The notes under the pieces were generated by a model. It worked only from the letters and a program-made list of their open reading frames with translations. It was not told the origin of the DNA and ran no database searches. A stretch of DNA of 64,000 nt, taken from assembly GCF_000179615.1 (NCBI RefSeq), contig NZ_AEDD01000003.1:432176-496175 (forward strand), written 5' to 3'. Origin of the DNA: Paenibacillus curdlanolyticus YK9. GTDB lineage: Bacteria; Bacillota; Bacilli; Paenibacillales; Paenibacillaceae. The translations under genes were made by a program, and so were the position numbers. Every line of letters begins with the position of its first letter. Position 1 is the first letter of the stretch. This document shows, in pieces, positions 49,935 through 58,187 of the stretch.

Positions 49935-50717
49935 ATGGTGATCCTACTGGATTGCAAAATTATCTCTTCCTTCACACAGATCCTTCTGGTGCCGGAAGGG
50001 ACGCTATCGTTTGAACAGACCCATGCCGACTCGTTGTTCTTAATGAAGTGCCGAGACGACCTTCGAATTACGACCAATACGCTGTCTACCCCCGTTAAAG
50101 GCGGCTCCTTGTTTATCGGGAGCAATTTTCATGTGGAAAATGTGTCCGCCGGCATTAACCTGTTGAGCGGCATCGAATTTTCCGTTAGCGGCGCATCGGC
50201 CAGCACGAGCATTGTTGCGTTGACCGATAAAGAATGCGCGTTAGGCCATGAGATATTGAATCTGCCTCTCGAAAGCTTACTGCACGCGGATGAGAAAGAA
50301 CTGTTGCTTTCGGAGCTAATTCTAGGGGCCAGCGACCGTCTGCCATTTATCGGGCAGCGTGTCAGAAAAATAGCGCAGCTGGAGCGGATCGGCTCCCGTC
50401 TCATCATCATTAATCGATATCTACGCAACCATTACTATCGTCCTATTACGCTAGACGATCTCGCAAGTCTGATCGGCTGCAATTCCGTTTATTTGTCCAA
50501 CACGTATTCGAAAGTGTTTAACATCTCGCCGATTCAATATTTGCAAAAAATTCGAATGCAGAAAGCGAGGGAATTTATACACGACCACTCCTTGTCTATC
50601 AGCGATATAAGCCGAAAAGTCGGGTATGTCTCATCCTCCCAGTTTTGTACAATTTACAAAAAGCATTTCGGTATGACGCCTTCGGAAAATCGCAAATTTG
50701 CGCTTTTAGACAAGTAA
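49935..50717 (+). CDS. AraC-family regulator, probable activator of the cluster
   Basis: The 260-residue regulator has a C-terminal AraC HTH domain (about 160-255: LDDLASLIGCNSVYLSNTYS, ISDISRKVGYVSSSQFCTIY). The N-terminal half of about 155 residues lacks an obvious cupin signature. It is the only regulator next to the operon and is transcribed divergently from it, so pathway-specific control is likely. The Shine-Dalgarno sequence is weak (TTTAGG next to the ATG; the GTG codon two is equally possible). A strong hairpin follows the stop. Confidence 0.9.
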   Translation: MVILLDCKIISSFTQILLVPEGTLSFEQTHADSLFLMKCRDDLRITTNTLSTPVKGGSLFIGSNFHVENVSAGINLLSGIEFSVSGASASTSIVALTDKECALGHEILNLPLESLLHADEKELLLSELILGASDRLPFIGQRVRKIAQLERIGSRLIIINRYLRNHYYRPITLDDLASLIGCNSVYLSNTYSKVFNISPIQYLQKIRMQKAREFIHDHSLSISDISRKVGYVSSSQFCTIYKKHFGMTPSENRKFALLDK

Positions 50718-50753
50718 AGCCAAGCCCATGCTTCCTGCTTCCTGCAAACAGGA

Positions 50754-50795
50754 AGCGGCATTCCTATAGGCTAATATGCCTACAGGAATGCCGCT
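50754..50795. terminator. Bidirectional terminator between AraC and DinB-like genes
   Basis: AGCGGCATTCCT-A-TAGGC pairs with GCCTA-CAGGAATGCCGCT, with a few loop bases. TCTCGTT follows on the plus strand and TCCTGTTTG on the minus. A smaller CTTCCTG/CAGGAAG hairpin lies just before it. Confidence 0.75.
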
Positions 50796-50843
50796 TCTCG
50801 TTATGCTGAAAGATGAGCTTATTATAATTAGAAAGCAATAATT

Positions 50844-51341
50844 TTACTCGAACACGCGCTGAGCCGGCCACGAGCCCTGCTGTTTACGAATCTGAACGAT
50901 TTGACCTACATGAAAGGTGTCGTGCAGCAGCCACTTAGCGAGGTCTTCCGTCAGTCTCTCGTCTTCTCCGCCTTCTGCCGAATTCGCAGACAATTGCTCA
51001 AGCGCAGTTAAGATTTCGCTGCCGATTGCCAGCGTGCGGCTGACGGTATCTCGCCATTCCGATTGGTGGTCCGCAGCGCCCGGTTCGCCGAACGTCGCTT
51101 CATTAGAGTCGGCCGAAGCGCCCTGCGGCAAGCCTTTCAGTCGATTCAACATACGCTCGTTATAAAAATTCATATGATTGACGATCTGCCATATCGTATT
51201 TCCGCCCGCTTCCCCACACTTCCATGCTGCGTCGCCGGCTTCTACCCGATCAAGCGCTTGCGATATCGTCACCGTCCACGACGGCTTATTCCAAACGCAT
51301 TGCAATTGTGTAAGTACGAGCTGAAGCTGATTTTTAGCCAT
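50844..51341 (-). CDS. DinB-family protein
   Basis: The 165-residue four-helix DinB/YfiT-type protein has the three-His metal site: NHMNFYNER at about 55, and HDTFHVGQIVQIRKQQG at about 139-155. Many members are thiol-dependent metal-binding transferases (bacillithiol-S-transferase-like); DNA-damage induction is known for the family name-giver. GGAGG precedes the ATG. It is monocistronic. It lies just outside the cluster; no link is evident except proximity. Confidence 0.88.
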   Translation of the reverse strand: MAKNQLQLVLTQLQCVWNKPSWTVTISQALDRVEAGDAAWKCGEAGGNTIWQIVNHMNFYNERMLNRLKGLPQGASADSNEATFGEPGAADHQSEWRDTVSRTLAIGSEILTALEQLSANSAEGGEDERLTEDLAKWLLHDTFHVGQIVQIRKQQGSWPAQRVFE

Positions 51342-51470
51342 ATCCTCACACCTCCCTTATAATTAAATACAACTATACCATTTTATATATTATTATACAA
51401 TTTCATACACTTTGATAGAATAAGACTAATCCTTTTTTCCTAATTTTTATCGATTACAATGTGGGGTACT

Positions 51471-51992
51471 TCACGTCTCCCAGCTCTCTCTTCTTAAATA
51501 ATAATAGATGAGCTGATCCCTTAACTCATGCTCTCGTTGGAAAGCAAGCCTCTCAAGCAGCTTAATTGATCTAACGTTCTCCGGATCCACCGTAGCCTCG
51601 ATTAAATCCAGGCCCATATGGTTAAACCCGAACGCAATTACAGGGCGTAATACCTCCTGCATCAACCCTTTTCCCCAATGCTCCTTCCCTAGATCAAATC
51701 CGATCTCTGCTTTTGACTGCTCTCCTCCTTGCACCCAACAATGGAATCCACACGTTCCAACGAACTGCTCTTCACTCTTGCTTATGATTCCCCAGCGGCA
51801 TCCGGTATCTTCTACGTGGAATCTAATGATTTCCTCAGCTTCGCTTATCTCCTTACACGGGCTTATATCACTGTCGTAATTATCCTTTCCATACATGTTA
51901 CTACGCGCACTGAAAGCGGAAACAATATTGTAATCGTTCTGTAATATCCGACTCAGGTTCATTTCAGCTTCGGTTTCTATAATAAGTGACAA
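51471..51992 (-). CDS. GNAT acetyltransferase with replaced N-terminus (possible pseudogene)
   Basis: From about residue 35 onward this is a normal RimJ/RimL-type acetyltransferase: EEQFVGTCGFHCW, AEIGFDLGKEHWGKGLMQEV (acetyl-CoA pyrophosphate loop) and VDPENVRSIKLLERLAFQRE. The first about 30 residues (LSLIIETEAEMNLSRILQ...) do not look like the LETERLxLR beta-strand of the family and are encoded within the dispersed element copy 2. The gene therefore seems to have lost its own 5' end to the element. The TTG start follows AAGGGGGG, so expression of the chimera is possible. Confidence 0.7.
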   Translation of the reverse strand: MSLIIETEAEMNLSRILQNDYNIVSAFSARSNMYGKDNYDSDISPCKEISEAEEIIRFHVEDTGCRWGIISKSEEQFVGTCGFHCWVQGGEQSKAEIGFDLGKEHWGKGLMQEVLRPVIAFGFNHMGLDLIEATVDPENVRSIKLLERLAFQREHELRDQLIYYYLRRESWET

Positions 51993-52054
51993 GACCCCCC
52001 TTATATTATATATTTGAAAAAGCCTGCGGCTGATGCCGCAGGCTACTTTTTTGC
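51927..52054 (+). repeat. Dispersed 126-bp element, copy 2
   Basis: This copy is homologous over its length to 23171-23296. It has TGTAAT (51929-51934) and TGTAAT (51940-51945) with a five-base spacer, then ACTCAGGTTC, TATAAT (51978-51983), AAGTGACAAGAC, a six-C run and the terminator. Differences between copies are mostly single substitutions in the spacer between the direct repeat and the -10, and in the AT-rich part before the hairpin. Confidence 0.8.
51990..52053 (+). ncRNA. Predicted small RNA, copy 2
   Basis: A start about seven bases after TATAAT (51978-51983) gives a transcript of about 64 nt: ACAAGACCCCCCTTAT, an AU-rich stretch, then AGCCTGCGGC-TGAT-GCCGCAGGCT and TTTTTT. On the minus strand the same hairpin is followed by TTTTT and can terminate the eda operon. 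The C6 tract could pair with AAGGGGGG Shine-Dalgarno sequences. No protein-coding gene exists on this strand here. Confidence 0.5.
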
Positions 52055-52086
52055 TCTTATTATCTTATTTCGAATTCGCAGCCAGC

Positions 52087-52722
52087 TTACAGCTTCGCTA
52101 CCGCATCAACGAACTGCCGCACCCGCTCCGTCACTCGCTCATACTCGCCCGCCCGCACCCAATCAAGGTTCACAAGCTTGCCGCCCATGCCGACTGCACA
52201 TGCGCCAGCACGGAAATAATCGCCGATATTGTCCAGATCGACGCCGCCTGTAGCGAGCATTGGAATCCGGTCCAGCGGCGCGCGGATTTCCGCGAGGTAC
52301 TTCCAGCCCAGCGTTCCCATCGGGAACACTTTAACTGCTTCCGCTCCCGCTTTCCACGCGCGTACGATTTCAGTTGGCGTCATGCAGCCCGGCCATACGG
52401 GCACGCCTTGCTCGATCCCATAACGTATAACGTCCTCGTCCAAATTAGGAGAGATAATGAACTGCGCGCCAGCGGCGACCGCTTCCTTCGCCATATCGAT
52501 ATCCAGCACCGTGCCCGCGCCGATGCGCGCTTCGCCGTCGCCGAAGCTTGAACGCCAGCTATGAATGATGGACGTCGCGCCGTCCGTATTCATCGTCACT
52601 TCCAGCAGGCGGACGCCGCCGTCAATAATCGCCTTCGCGGTTGCAGCCGCATGCTGCGGCTCAATGCCGCGCAGGATCGCAACGATTTTGTGCTGCTGCA
52701 GCATATCCAACAAACTGCTCAT
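52087..52722 (-). CDS. eda: 2-keto-3-deoxy-6-phosphogluconate / 4-hydroxy-2-oxoglutarate aldolase
   Basis: This class I aldolase splits KDPG to pyruvate and glyceraldehyde 3-phosphate (Entner-Doudoroff and hexuronate catabolism). The 211 residues include LLEVTMNT with the catalytic Glu, IGAGTVLD, and the Schiff-base Lys in GAEAVKVFPMGTLGWKYL, followed by ATGGVDLDN. AAGGGG precedes the ATG. It follows mutY by four bases and an AraC regulator before that, an unusual grouping. Confidence 0.95.
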   Translation of the reverse strand: MSSLLDMLQQHKIVAILRGIEPQHAAATAKAIIDGGVRLLEVTMNTDGATSIIHSWRSSFGDGEARIGAGTVLDIDMAKEAVAAGAQFIISPNLDEDVIRYGIEQGVPVWPGCMTPTEIVRAWKAGAEAVKVFPMGTLGWKYLAEIRAPLDRIPMLATGGVDLDNIGDYFRAGACAVGMGGKLVNLDWVRAGEYERVTERVRQFVDAVAKL

Positions 52723-52726
52723 CCCG

Positions 52727-54031
52727 TTATCCCCTTCCGGTTAGTCCCCAATAATCGTGCAGCAGGCGCAGGAACAGATTCGGAAACGCAAGCGTGTCCA
52801 GCGCTTCAGGCCCGATCCAGCGATAGCCCGCAGGCAAACCTACTGTTCCAGTTGCGCCGTCAACGCCCTTGTCCGCCTCATACGCCGCAGTCGTCTCAGC
52901 AGCGGCATCCGCATAAGCGCTTGCTGGCTGTCCCGCATGGTCAGCTCTCTCCGCAGCCATCGGCATATCCGCCTCGAACACATCCATCGTCCAATGAATG
53001 TGGCTAAATATATGATCGGCTTCCGCTCGGTAACCCGTCGGCCGAACAAGCAGCCCCTCTTCCACATGCAGCGTTTGCGCCAGCAGATCCGCAAGCTTAG
53101 GCAGCATCGCCTCCGCTACAGGTACACCTTTCTTTCTGCCTCTGCTTCCAAGCTGCTTCTCCGCTTCCTTGGACACCAGAATATGCGGCAGCTCCCACAT
53201 CTTCGCGAGCAGTCCCGTATCCGGCCGCTGTCGGACCAGCACTTGCCCTGCGCGCTCACCTGAGCCCGCGACAATAACGCCCAAGCGATGCTCCGGACGC
53301 GGCGGCTTCGCCTTCGTCTTGATCGGCAGCACCAGCTCCTTGCCCGCCAATCGCCCTGCGCAGTGCTGCATAACCGGACAGGTTAGGCAGCCTGGCGATT
53401 TAGGCGTACAGACGAGCGCCCCCAGCTCCATCAGCGCTTGATTGAAGTCGCCCGCCCGTCCCTCGGGAATGATCGAACGAGCTAGCTTTTCGATTCGAAC
53501 CCGTGTAGCCGGCTTCGCGATATCATCCTCGAGCTCCCAGAACCGCGACAGGACGCGCATGACGTTGCCATCCACGGCTGGCTCCGGACGATTGAACGCA
53601 ATGCTCATAATCGCGCCAGCCGTATACGGCCCGACGCCTTTGAGCGAAGCGACAGCTGTCGCATCATCCGGGACAATGCCGCGGTATTGCGCAACGACCT
53701 CGCGAGCGCCAGCCTGCAAATTACGCGCACGCGAATAATAGCCTAGTCCTTCCCAATGCTTCAGCACATCCTCTTCCGGCGCTTCAGCAAGCGATTGAAC
53801 GGTCGGGAACCTTGCCATAAACCGCTCATAATACGGAATGACCGTATCCACGCGCGTCTGCTGCAGCATAATTTCCGATACCCAAACCCGATACGGATCG
53901 CGGTTCTGGCGCCACGGCAGCACACGCTTGACCAAGTCATACCAGCCGAGCAGCTCACGTCCAAAATAAGCAGCAACGTCCATCCCCTCGCCAGCTTGTC
54001 CCGTTCCGCCTGCCAACTTTATATCTCGCAT
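52727..54031 (-). CDS. mutY: A/G-specific adenine glycosylase MutY
   Basis: It removes A mispaired with 8-oxoG. The 434-residue protein has SEIMLQQTRVDTVIPYY with the catalytic Glu, HhH motif LKGVGPYTAGAI with VDGNVMRVL carrying the Asp, and the [4Fe-4S] ligands in CTPKSPGCLTCPVMQHC. The C-terminal NUDIX-like 8-oxoG recognition domain (about 240-430) is interrupted by an Ala-rich insertion (AYADAAAETTAAYEADKG). GGAGGGG precedes the ATG, one base after the AraC stop. It is probably co-transcribed with eda. Confidence 0.95.
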   Translation of the reverse strand: MRDIKLAGGTGQAGEGMDVAAYFGRELLGWYDLVKRVLPWRQNRDPYRVWVSEIMLQQTRVDTVIPYYERFMARFPTVQSLAEAPEEDVLKHWEGLGYYSRARNLQAGAREVVAQYRGIVPDDATAVASLKGVGPYTAGAIMSIAFNRPEPAVDGNVMRVLSRFWELEDDIAKPATRVRIEKLARSIIPEGRAGDFNQALMELGALVCTPKSPGCLTCPVMQHCAGRLAGKELVLPIKTKAKPPRPEHRLGVIVAGSGERAGQVLVRQRPDTGLLAKMWELPHILVSKEAEKQLGSRGRKKGVPVAEAMLPKLADLLAQTLHVEEGLLVRPTGYRAEADHIFSHIHWTMDVFEADMPMAAERADHAGQPASAYADAAAETTAAYEADKGVDGATGTVGLPAGYRWIGPEALDTLAFPNLFLRLLHDYWGLTGRG

Positions 54032-54032
54032 G

Positions 54033-54947
54033 CTATTTCCCCTCCTGTTCCCTCAGCATGACGGATTCTGCCGGCTTCATTTCCCAATCGCCTTCTTCAT
54101 AAGGCTGCACCGCTCCGTCAATCGATTGCGAGAGCTCCCGATACCTGCGCGGCGTAATGCCGTATTGCTGTTTGAACAATCGCGACAAATAATGATTCTG
54201 CATGCCGATTCGCTCGGCAATATCCATCACGGGAAGCTCGGTGTCCGACAGCAGCGAACGCGCCAGCTCTAGCCGGCGTTCATTCATATAGTTGACCGGC
54301 GAGAGGCCCGTCAGGCTCTTGAACATCGTCACAAAATAGTTCGGATGCAAGCAGGCGATCTGCGCAAGCTGCTCGATCGACAAGCTTTCCGCCAACCGCT
54401 CCTCGATGAAGGCAAGCACCTCATCGAACCGTTCGATCATCTCCTGCTTCGCCTCAAGCTTACGCTCCAGCTCTACGCTTTCCAAGAAAATAGCCGAGAG
54501 CTCAAGCAATACGGCTTTGGCACGCCAATTGTTCGTTAAGGCCGTCGATTGCTGAAGCAAAAGCAGCCGGTCAAAATGCGCAACAAGCTCGCGATGCTCC
54601 TCTGCCTTTACTTTCATCTGAAACGGCACGTCCAGCTCTTTGAGCAAATTGTAATCGGCCATATTAATCCGATAATGCGTCCAATAAAATACGAAGCTTC
54701 CGCTGCCCAATGTGCCGAACGCTTGATCTACGTCCCCTGGCAACATATAGAGATGGCCTGGCCGCAGCTCATAATGACGTTCGCCGACCCGAAGCCAGCC
54801 CGAGCCCTCCAGCGGATAGAACAATCGGCTGAGCCCTTGCCCGACCGATTCATGCACCCAGCCTGGCTCGCGACTGGAAATGCCGCTGAGTAAATGCTCC
54901 ACGTCAATTTGCTTTAATCTTCTGTATAAAATACTTTCATAAGTCAA
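54033..54947 (-). CDS. AraC-family transcriptional regulator upstream of mutY-eda
   Basis: The regulator has about 304 residues: an N-terminal cupin (SRLFYPLEGSGWLRVGERHY, LPGDVDQAFG) and C-terminal AraC HTH (IEQLAQIACLHPNYFVTMFK, VMDIAERIGMQNHYLSRLFK). The frame is open further upstream to 55082, but that part contains the promoter (TATAAT) and a palindrome, so the TTG at 54947 after AGGAG is preferred. It may control the carbohydrate genes of its operon (eda) or itself. Confidence 0.85.
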   Translation of the reverse strand: MTYESILYRRLKQIDVEHLLSGISSREPGWVHESVGQGLSRLFYPLEGSGWLRVGERHYELRPGHLYMLPGDVDQAFGTLGSGSFVFYWTHYRINMADYNLLKELDVPFQMKVKAEEHRELVAHFDRLLLLQQSTALTNNWRAKAVLLELSAIFLESVELERKLEAKQEMIERFDEVLAFIEERLAESLSIEQLAQIACLHPNYFVTMFKSLTGLSPVNYMNERRLELARSLLSDTELPVMDIAERIGMQNHYLSRLFKQQYGITPRRYRELSQSIDGAVQPYEEGDWEMKPAESVMLREQEGK

Positions 54948-54982
54948 TGGATTTAATACTCCTAGTAGGTTCGTATGACATG

Positions 54983-54997
54983 TTACACCTAGTGTAA
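54983..54997. promoter_or_regulatory. Perfect palindrome in the AraC 5' leader
   Basis: TTACAC-CTA-GTGTAA, perfectly symmetric apart from the central base, lies about 50 bases downstream of the predicted start of transcription. It is a candidate operator; the regulator is unknown. Confidence 0.5.
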
Positions 54998-55055
54998 TCC
55001 TTCTTATTATAAAGAGGTGTCGAGCAGATGAGAAGACGCAGTAAAATATGTTAAA

Positions 55056-55061
55056 ATTATA
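55056..55061 (-). promoter_or_regulatory. -10 element of the AraC-mutY-eda operon
   Basis: TATAAT on the minus strand with TTTTGG 17 bases upstream as a weak -35. It predicts a leader of about 100 bases before the TTG start. Confidence 0.5.
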
Positions 55062-55113
55062 GCGTAGAATTCGATCGGCCAAAATGAGAAATAAGGCTTA
55101 GAGAGGAGCCCAA

Positions 55114-55473
55114 TTGATCATGATAAATGCAGGCAAAGCGCAGCGCAGCAAGAACGCCTATCTATTGAGTGCGATAGGCGCCGTTATAATAGCACTATCA
55201 GGCTGCGGATCATCATCGAACAAAGCTTCCGCTCTTGACGGCCCTTCGTCGACCGTCGATTTGTACAATACCAGCTGCATTAGCTGCCACGCCTCCGACC
55301 TGAGCGGCAAGGTAGGGCCCGAAAGCGACCTGCGCAGCGTTGGGAAACGCATGAGCAAAGATCAAATCGCCAATCAAATAACGAACGGCGGAGATATTAT
55401 GCCATCCTTCAAAAACAAGCTATCCGCAGCCGAAATCGCCGCTTTAAGCGAGTGGCTCGCGGCACGCCAATAA
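55114..55473 (+). CDS. Lipoprotein cytochrome c (c551 type)
   Basis: This small membrane-anchored c-type cytochrome carries electrons outside the membrane, like Bacillus CccB. The 119-residue precursor has a lipobox LSGC at about 28-31, a haem motif CISCH at about 54-58 and the sixth-ligand Met in GDIMPSF. GAGGAG lies five bases before the TTG and 11 before the ATG at 55120; either may be used. A hairpin overlaps its stop codon. It is divergent from the AraC-mutY-eda operon. Confidence 0.9.
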   Translation: MIMINAGKAQRSKNAYLLSAIGAVIIALSGCGSSSNKASALDGPSSTVDLYNTSCISCHASDLSGKVGPESDLRSVGKRMSKDQIANQITNGGDIMPSFKNKLSAAEIAALSEWLAARQ

Positions 55474-55501
55474 GCCGGCCCCATCCTGCTGGCCGGCTTA
55501 T
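55469..55501 (+). terminator. Terminator-like hairpin at the cytochrome stop codon
   Basis: ATAAGCCGGCC (55470-55480) pairs with GGCCGGCTTAT (55491-55501). The T-rich tail (CGATCTGATTTT) is poor but present. Confidence 0.65.
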
Positions 55502-55514
55502 CGATCTGATTTTC

Positions 55515-55739
55515 TTAGTAAAACAAGCTATCCGAGAGGCTAGCCGTGCCACGGCCGCGCGATCGCATTTTTGCAGACGCATACGTCCAGGTCGTTGCCC
55601 CCATCTCAGGATGTCGGGGAAATGATTCTCCGCGCAGCAGCAGCAGCTCCCCGCCCCAACCGTCCGTATAAATGCCATCGTACAGTACGCTTGTCCCTGT
55701 TTTGAATCGTCTGGCGTCTTGCGGCAACCGACTGTTCAT
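55515..55739 (-). CDS. YjzC-like small protein
   Basis: The 74-residue protein has a core RFKTGTSVLYDGIYTDG followed by LLLRGESFPRHP and TTWTYA, which matches the pattern of the YjzC family of Bacillales (K-T-G ... D-G-x-Y ... G-x-x-F-P). The function of that family is unknown. The ATG at 55739 has GAGGGG 11 bases upstream; in-frame ATGs at 55748 and 55763 are alternatives. It is a single gene. Confidence 0.6.
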   Translation of the reverse strand: MNSRLPQDARRFKTGTSVLYDGIYTDGWGGELLLLRGESFPRHPEMGATTWTYASAKMRSRGRGTASLSDSLFY

Positions 55740-55815
55740 CTTACCCATCGCCCCTCGCCCCATTTGGAATATGGATGCTATACCTTATTCCTACTATGGG
55801 CATTTGGTGCGGTGT

Positions 55816-56241
55816 CTAAACTTGCATGGCAGGCAGCTGCTCGATCACGACGAAAGCTGACGCCAATCCGCGTTCATGCGTAATCGTCACGTGCAGCTGC
55901 TGACGAAGCGCCTCTCTCTCTTCCCCTGTTTGCCAACCGAGTTTCTTCTTCGTTGAACTGGATAAGCGCACTTCCGGCTTGCCTAGCGGGTCGCGGCCCA
56001 CCTCGATATCATGCAGCCCTGCTATCGCTCCAATTCCGCAGCCTAGCGCCTTCACTACCGCTTCCTTCACTGCGAACCTTCCTGCAACGAATTCCGCCAA
56101 TCGCCGTCCGGTTAGGGATGCCGCGATTTCACGCTCCTGGCCGATTAATACCCGTTCAACAAAACGCTGCCCCGTTTCCTTCTCCAGAATGCCAGCAACC
56201 CGCTGAATATCTGCAAGATCATGGCCAATGCCGATAATCAA
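55816..56241 (-). CDS. acpS: Holo-[acyl-carrier-protein] synthase
   Basis: It transfers 4'-phosphopantetheine from CoA to the Ser of acyl carrier proteins. The 141 residues include IGHDLADIQRV (Mg-binding Asp) and GRFAVKEAVVKALG, the two AcpS signatures. The TTG start lies six bases after GGAGGG. It is the housekeeping enzyme but could also activate the cluster carriers; no Sfp-type transferase is present in the cluster. Confidence 0.93.
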   Translation of the reverse strand: MIIGIGHDLADIQRVAGILEKETGQRFVERVLIGQEREIAASLTGRRLAEFVAGRFAVKEAVVKALGCGIGAIAGLHDIEVGRDPLGKPEVRLSSSTKKKLGWQTGEEREALRQQLHVTITHERGLASAFVVIEQLPAMQV

Positions 56242-56274
56242 TCCGATCCCTCCGCCCCGTATTCATAACATCAC

Positions 56275-56318
56275 AAAAACCGGGTTGCCGCGACGAATCG
56301 CATCTACAACCCGGTTTT
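56275..56318 (-). terminator. Intrinsic terminator of nadE
   Basis: AACCGGGTTG and CAACCCGGTT form a stem, followed by TTTGTG on the minus strand, 30 bases past the nadE stop. Confidence 0.88.
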
Positions 56319-56348
56319 CTTTAAGTCATCAATCGCTTGCAGCCATCA

Positions 56349-57158
56349 TTAAATGCCTGGAATCGGCGAACGCTTATGCTCCGTGCGAAGATATTGCTTC
56401 TCAAGCTTCTCGCGTGCTTCCGGAGCAATTTCCTTCCCTTCGAGGTAGTCGCTGTTGTCATCATAAATAATGCCCAGCTCCGCCTCATCGGTCTGGCCTT
56501 CCCATAAGCCAGCTGTCGGCGCCTTATCGAGCACGCTCTGCGGAACGCCGAGCTTGGCCGCAACTTGGCGAACCTGACGCTTGTTCAGCGAGCTAAGCGG
56601 CGTAATATCAACCGCGCCATCGCCCCACTTCGTGTAGAAGCCCGTAATCGCTTCCGACGCATGGTCCGTGCCGACAACGAGCAAATTCATATCGAACGCG
56701 ATTGCGTATTGCATAACCATCCGCGTCCGCGCCTTCACATTGCCCTTGCCGCCACGGCTTAGATGGCGGCTGATGCCGATTGCCTTCAGGCTATGCTCTA
56801 CCTCAAGGGCAATCTCGTCCACCGTCTCGCCAATGTTCGTTTCCACGCGATGAGTCAGCTTGAACGCATCCGCCACAGCGTAGCTATCCGAAATATCAAC
56901 CTGCTCCGTGTACGGCTGGAAGACGCCCAGCGTAATATATTCCCTGCCCGATTCGGCCGACAGCTCATCTGTCGCTTGCTTGCACAAGCCCGCGGCAACT
57001 GCGCTGTCGATGCCTCCGCTAATTGCGATCAGCAATCCTGTCGTACCGGACTTCTTCACATATTCCTTCAGAAAATCGACGCGTTTGCGAATTTCCGCAT
57101 CCGGGTCGATCGTCGGCTGTACGCCGAAACGCTCAATGATTTCGCGTTGCAAGCTCAT
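56349..57158 (-). CDS. nadE: NH3-dependent NAD synthetase
   Basis: It amidates nicotinic-acid adenine dinucleotide to NAD. The 269 residues include the PP-loop ISGGIDSAV, VGTDHASEAITGFYTKWGDG, and the C-terminal KRSPIPGI. Length is that of the ammonia-dependent short form without a glutaminase domain. It is followed by its own terminator. Confidence 0.95.
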   Translation of the reverse strand: MSLQREIIERFGVQPTIDPDAEIRKRVDFLKEYVKKSGTTGLLIAISGGIDSAVAAGLCKQATDELSAESGREYITLGVFQPYTEQVDISDSYAVADAFKLTHRVETNIGETVDEIALEVEHSLKAIGISRHLSRGGKGNVKARTRMVMQYAIAFDMNLLVVGTDHASEAITGFYTKWGDGAVDITPLSSLNKRQVRQVAAKLGVPQSVLDKAPTAGLWEGQTDEAELGIIYDDNSDYLEGKEIAPEAREKLEKQYLRTEHKRSPIPGI

Positions 57159-57194
57159 TCTCGTATTCGTCCCTTCCAGAAACGTCTATCTACA

Positions 57195-57629
57195 TTACCG
57201 GCAGAAGCGGTCGAATGCAGCCGTCAGATCAGCCGCGATGTCAGCCGCCGAGCGGTTCTCGATTTGGTGGCGCTCGATGAAATGAACGAGTTCGCCATCC
57301 TTCATAACCGCAATCGATGGGGAAGATGGCGGGTACGGGGCAAAATACTCGCGAGCCTTAGCCGTTGCTTCTTTATCTTGGCCTGCGAATACCGTGTACA
57401 GATGGTCAGGCGTTACATCATGGTTCAGCGCAGCTGCTACGCCTGGACGGCATTGGCCAGCTGCACAGCCGCATACCGAGTTCACGACGACAAGCGCCGT
57501 TCCCTTCGCGCCTGGGATGCTCTCCTCAACCTGCTCTGGCGTACGCAATTCCGTAATGCCGAGACGGGTCAGATCGTCGCGCATTGGTTGTACCATATCC
57601 AGCATATATCGTTCGAAGGACATTGACAT
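57195..57629 (-). CDS. Bacilliredoxin, BrxA/BrxB family
   Basis: This 144-residue thiol-disulfide protein removes bacillithiol from proteins. The active site is NSVCGCAAGQCRPG with the family CGC, and FAGQDKEATAKAREYF and PPSSPSIAVMKDG are conserved. It has features of both YphP (BrxA) and YqiW (BrxB). The ATG at 57629 follows AGGTGA/GGAG. The precursor of a bacillithiol-using host fits Firmicutes. Confidence 0.93.
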   Translation of the reverse strand: MSMSFERYMLDMVQPMRDDLTRLGITELRTPEQVEESIPGAKGTALVVVNSVCGCAAGQCRPGVAAALNHDVTPDHLYTVFAGQDKEATAKAREYFAPYPPSSPSIAVMKDGELVHFIERHQIENRSAADIAADLTAAFDRFCR

Positions 57630-57715
57630 GTTCTCCACTCACCTTTCGCTCCATGTAGCGTTATTATTCTTACTTTATAATTCTTATTATAAACCTCATG
57701 GAAAATGAAAGTAAA

Positions 57716-57743
57716 GAAAAAGCAGCCGGTATGGCACGGCTGC
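57716..57743 (-). terminator. Intrinsic terminator of the DUF3905-like gene
   Basis: GCAGCCG and CGGCTGC form a stem with a short loop, followed by TTTTTC on the minus strand. Confidence 0.85.
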
Positions 57744-57761
57744 CCAGTCCTTCGCGATACG

Positions 57762-58169
57762 CTATTCTTTAGGGCTCCGCTCCTGCAGCGGCTCATCCGC
57801 AGCATAACCGACATCCTTGTCAGGATGCATGAAGATGCCCTGCTGCAACTGCTCGCCTTCCTCGAAAATCGCTCGGTTATCCGCTGTCAGAAAACCGATA
57901 TCCTTATACGGATGGACCCACTCGTCTCCAGCCATAATCGAAGGATCGGTTTCCACCGACCATTGCTCGAGCGGCGAATCAGCCGATGCATACATGTGAT
58001 CGCCGATGACGATGCCATGCGAATTGATGAATGGCGCCCTAGAGCCCCTGCCTTTGCGAAAAGCCGGCAAAAAATTTATCTCGTATGGGTCAAGCGCAGG
58101 ATCGTCATGATTGCCATACAACTGCTCATAACGCTCCTCGTCTCGATCATCATATCGCGCCGCGCACAT
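57762..58169 (-). CDS. DUF3905-like protein
   Basis: The 135-residue acidic protein has no membrane segment. PYEINFLPAFRKGRGSRAPF, INSHGIVIGDHMYAS, PSIMAGDEWVHP and FMHPDKDVGY match, from memory, the DUF3905 family found in spore-forming Bacillales. Function is unknown. It lies 18 bases downstream of a 41-residue small gene and is probably co-transcribed with it. Confidence 0.75.
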   Translation of the reverse strand: MCAARYDDRDEERYEQLYGNHDDPALDPYEINFLPAFRKGRGSRAPFINSHGIVIGDHMYASADSPLEQWSVETDPSIMAGDEWVHPYKDIGFLTADNRAIFEEGEQLQQGIFMHPDKDVGYAADEPLQERSPKE

Positions 58170-58187
58170 CGTTCACTCCACCGCCAT

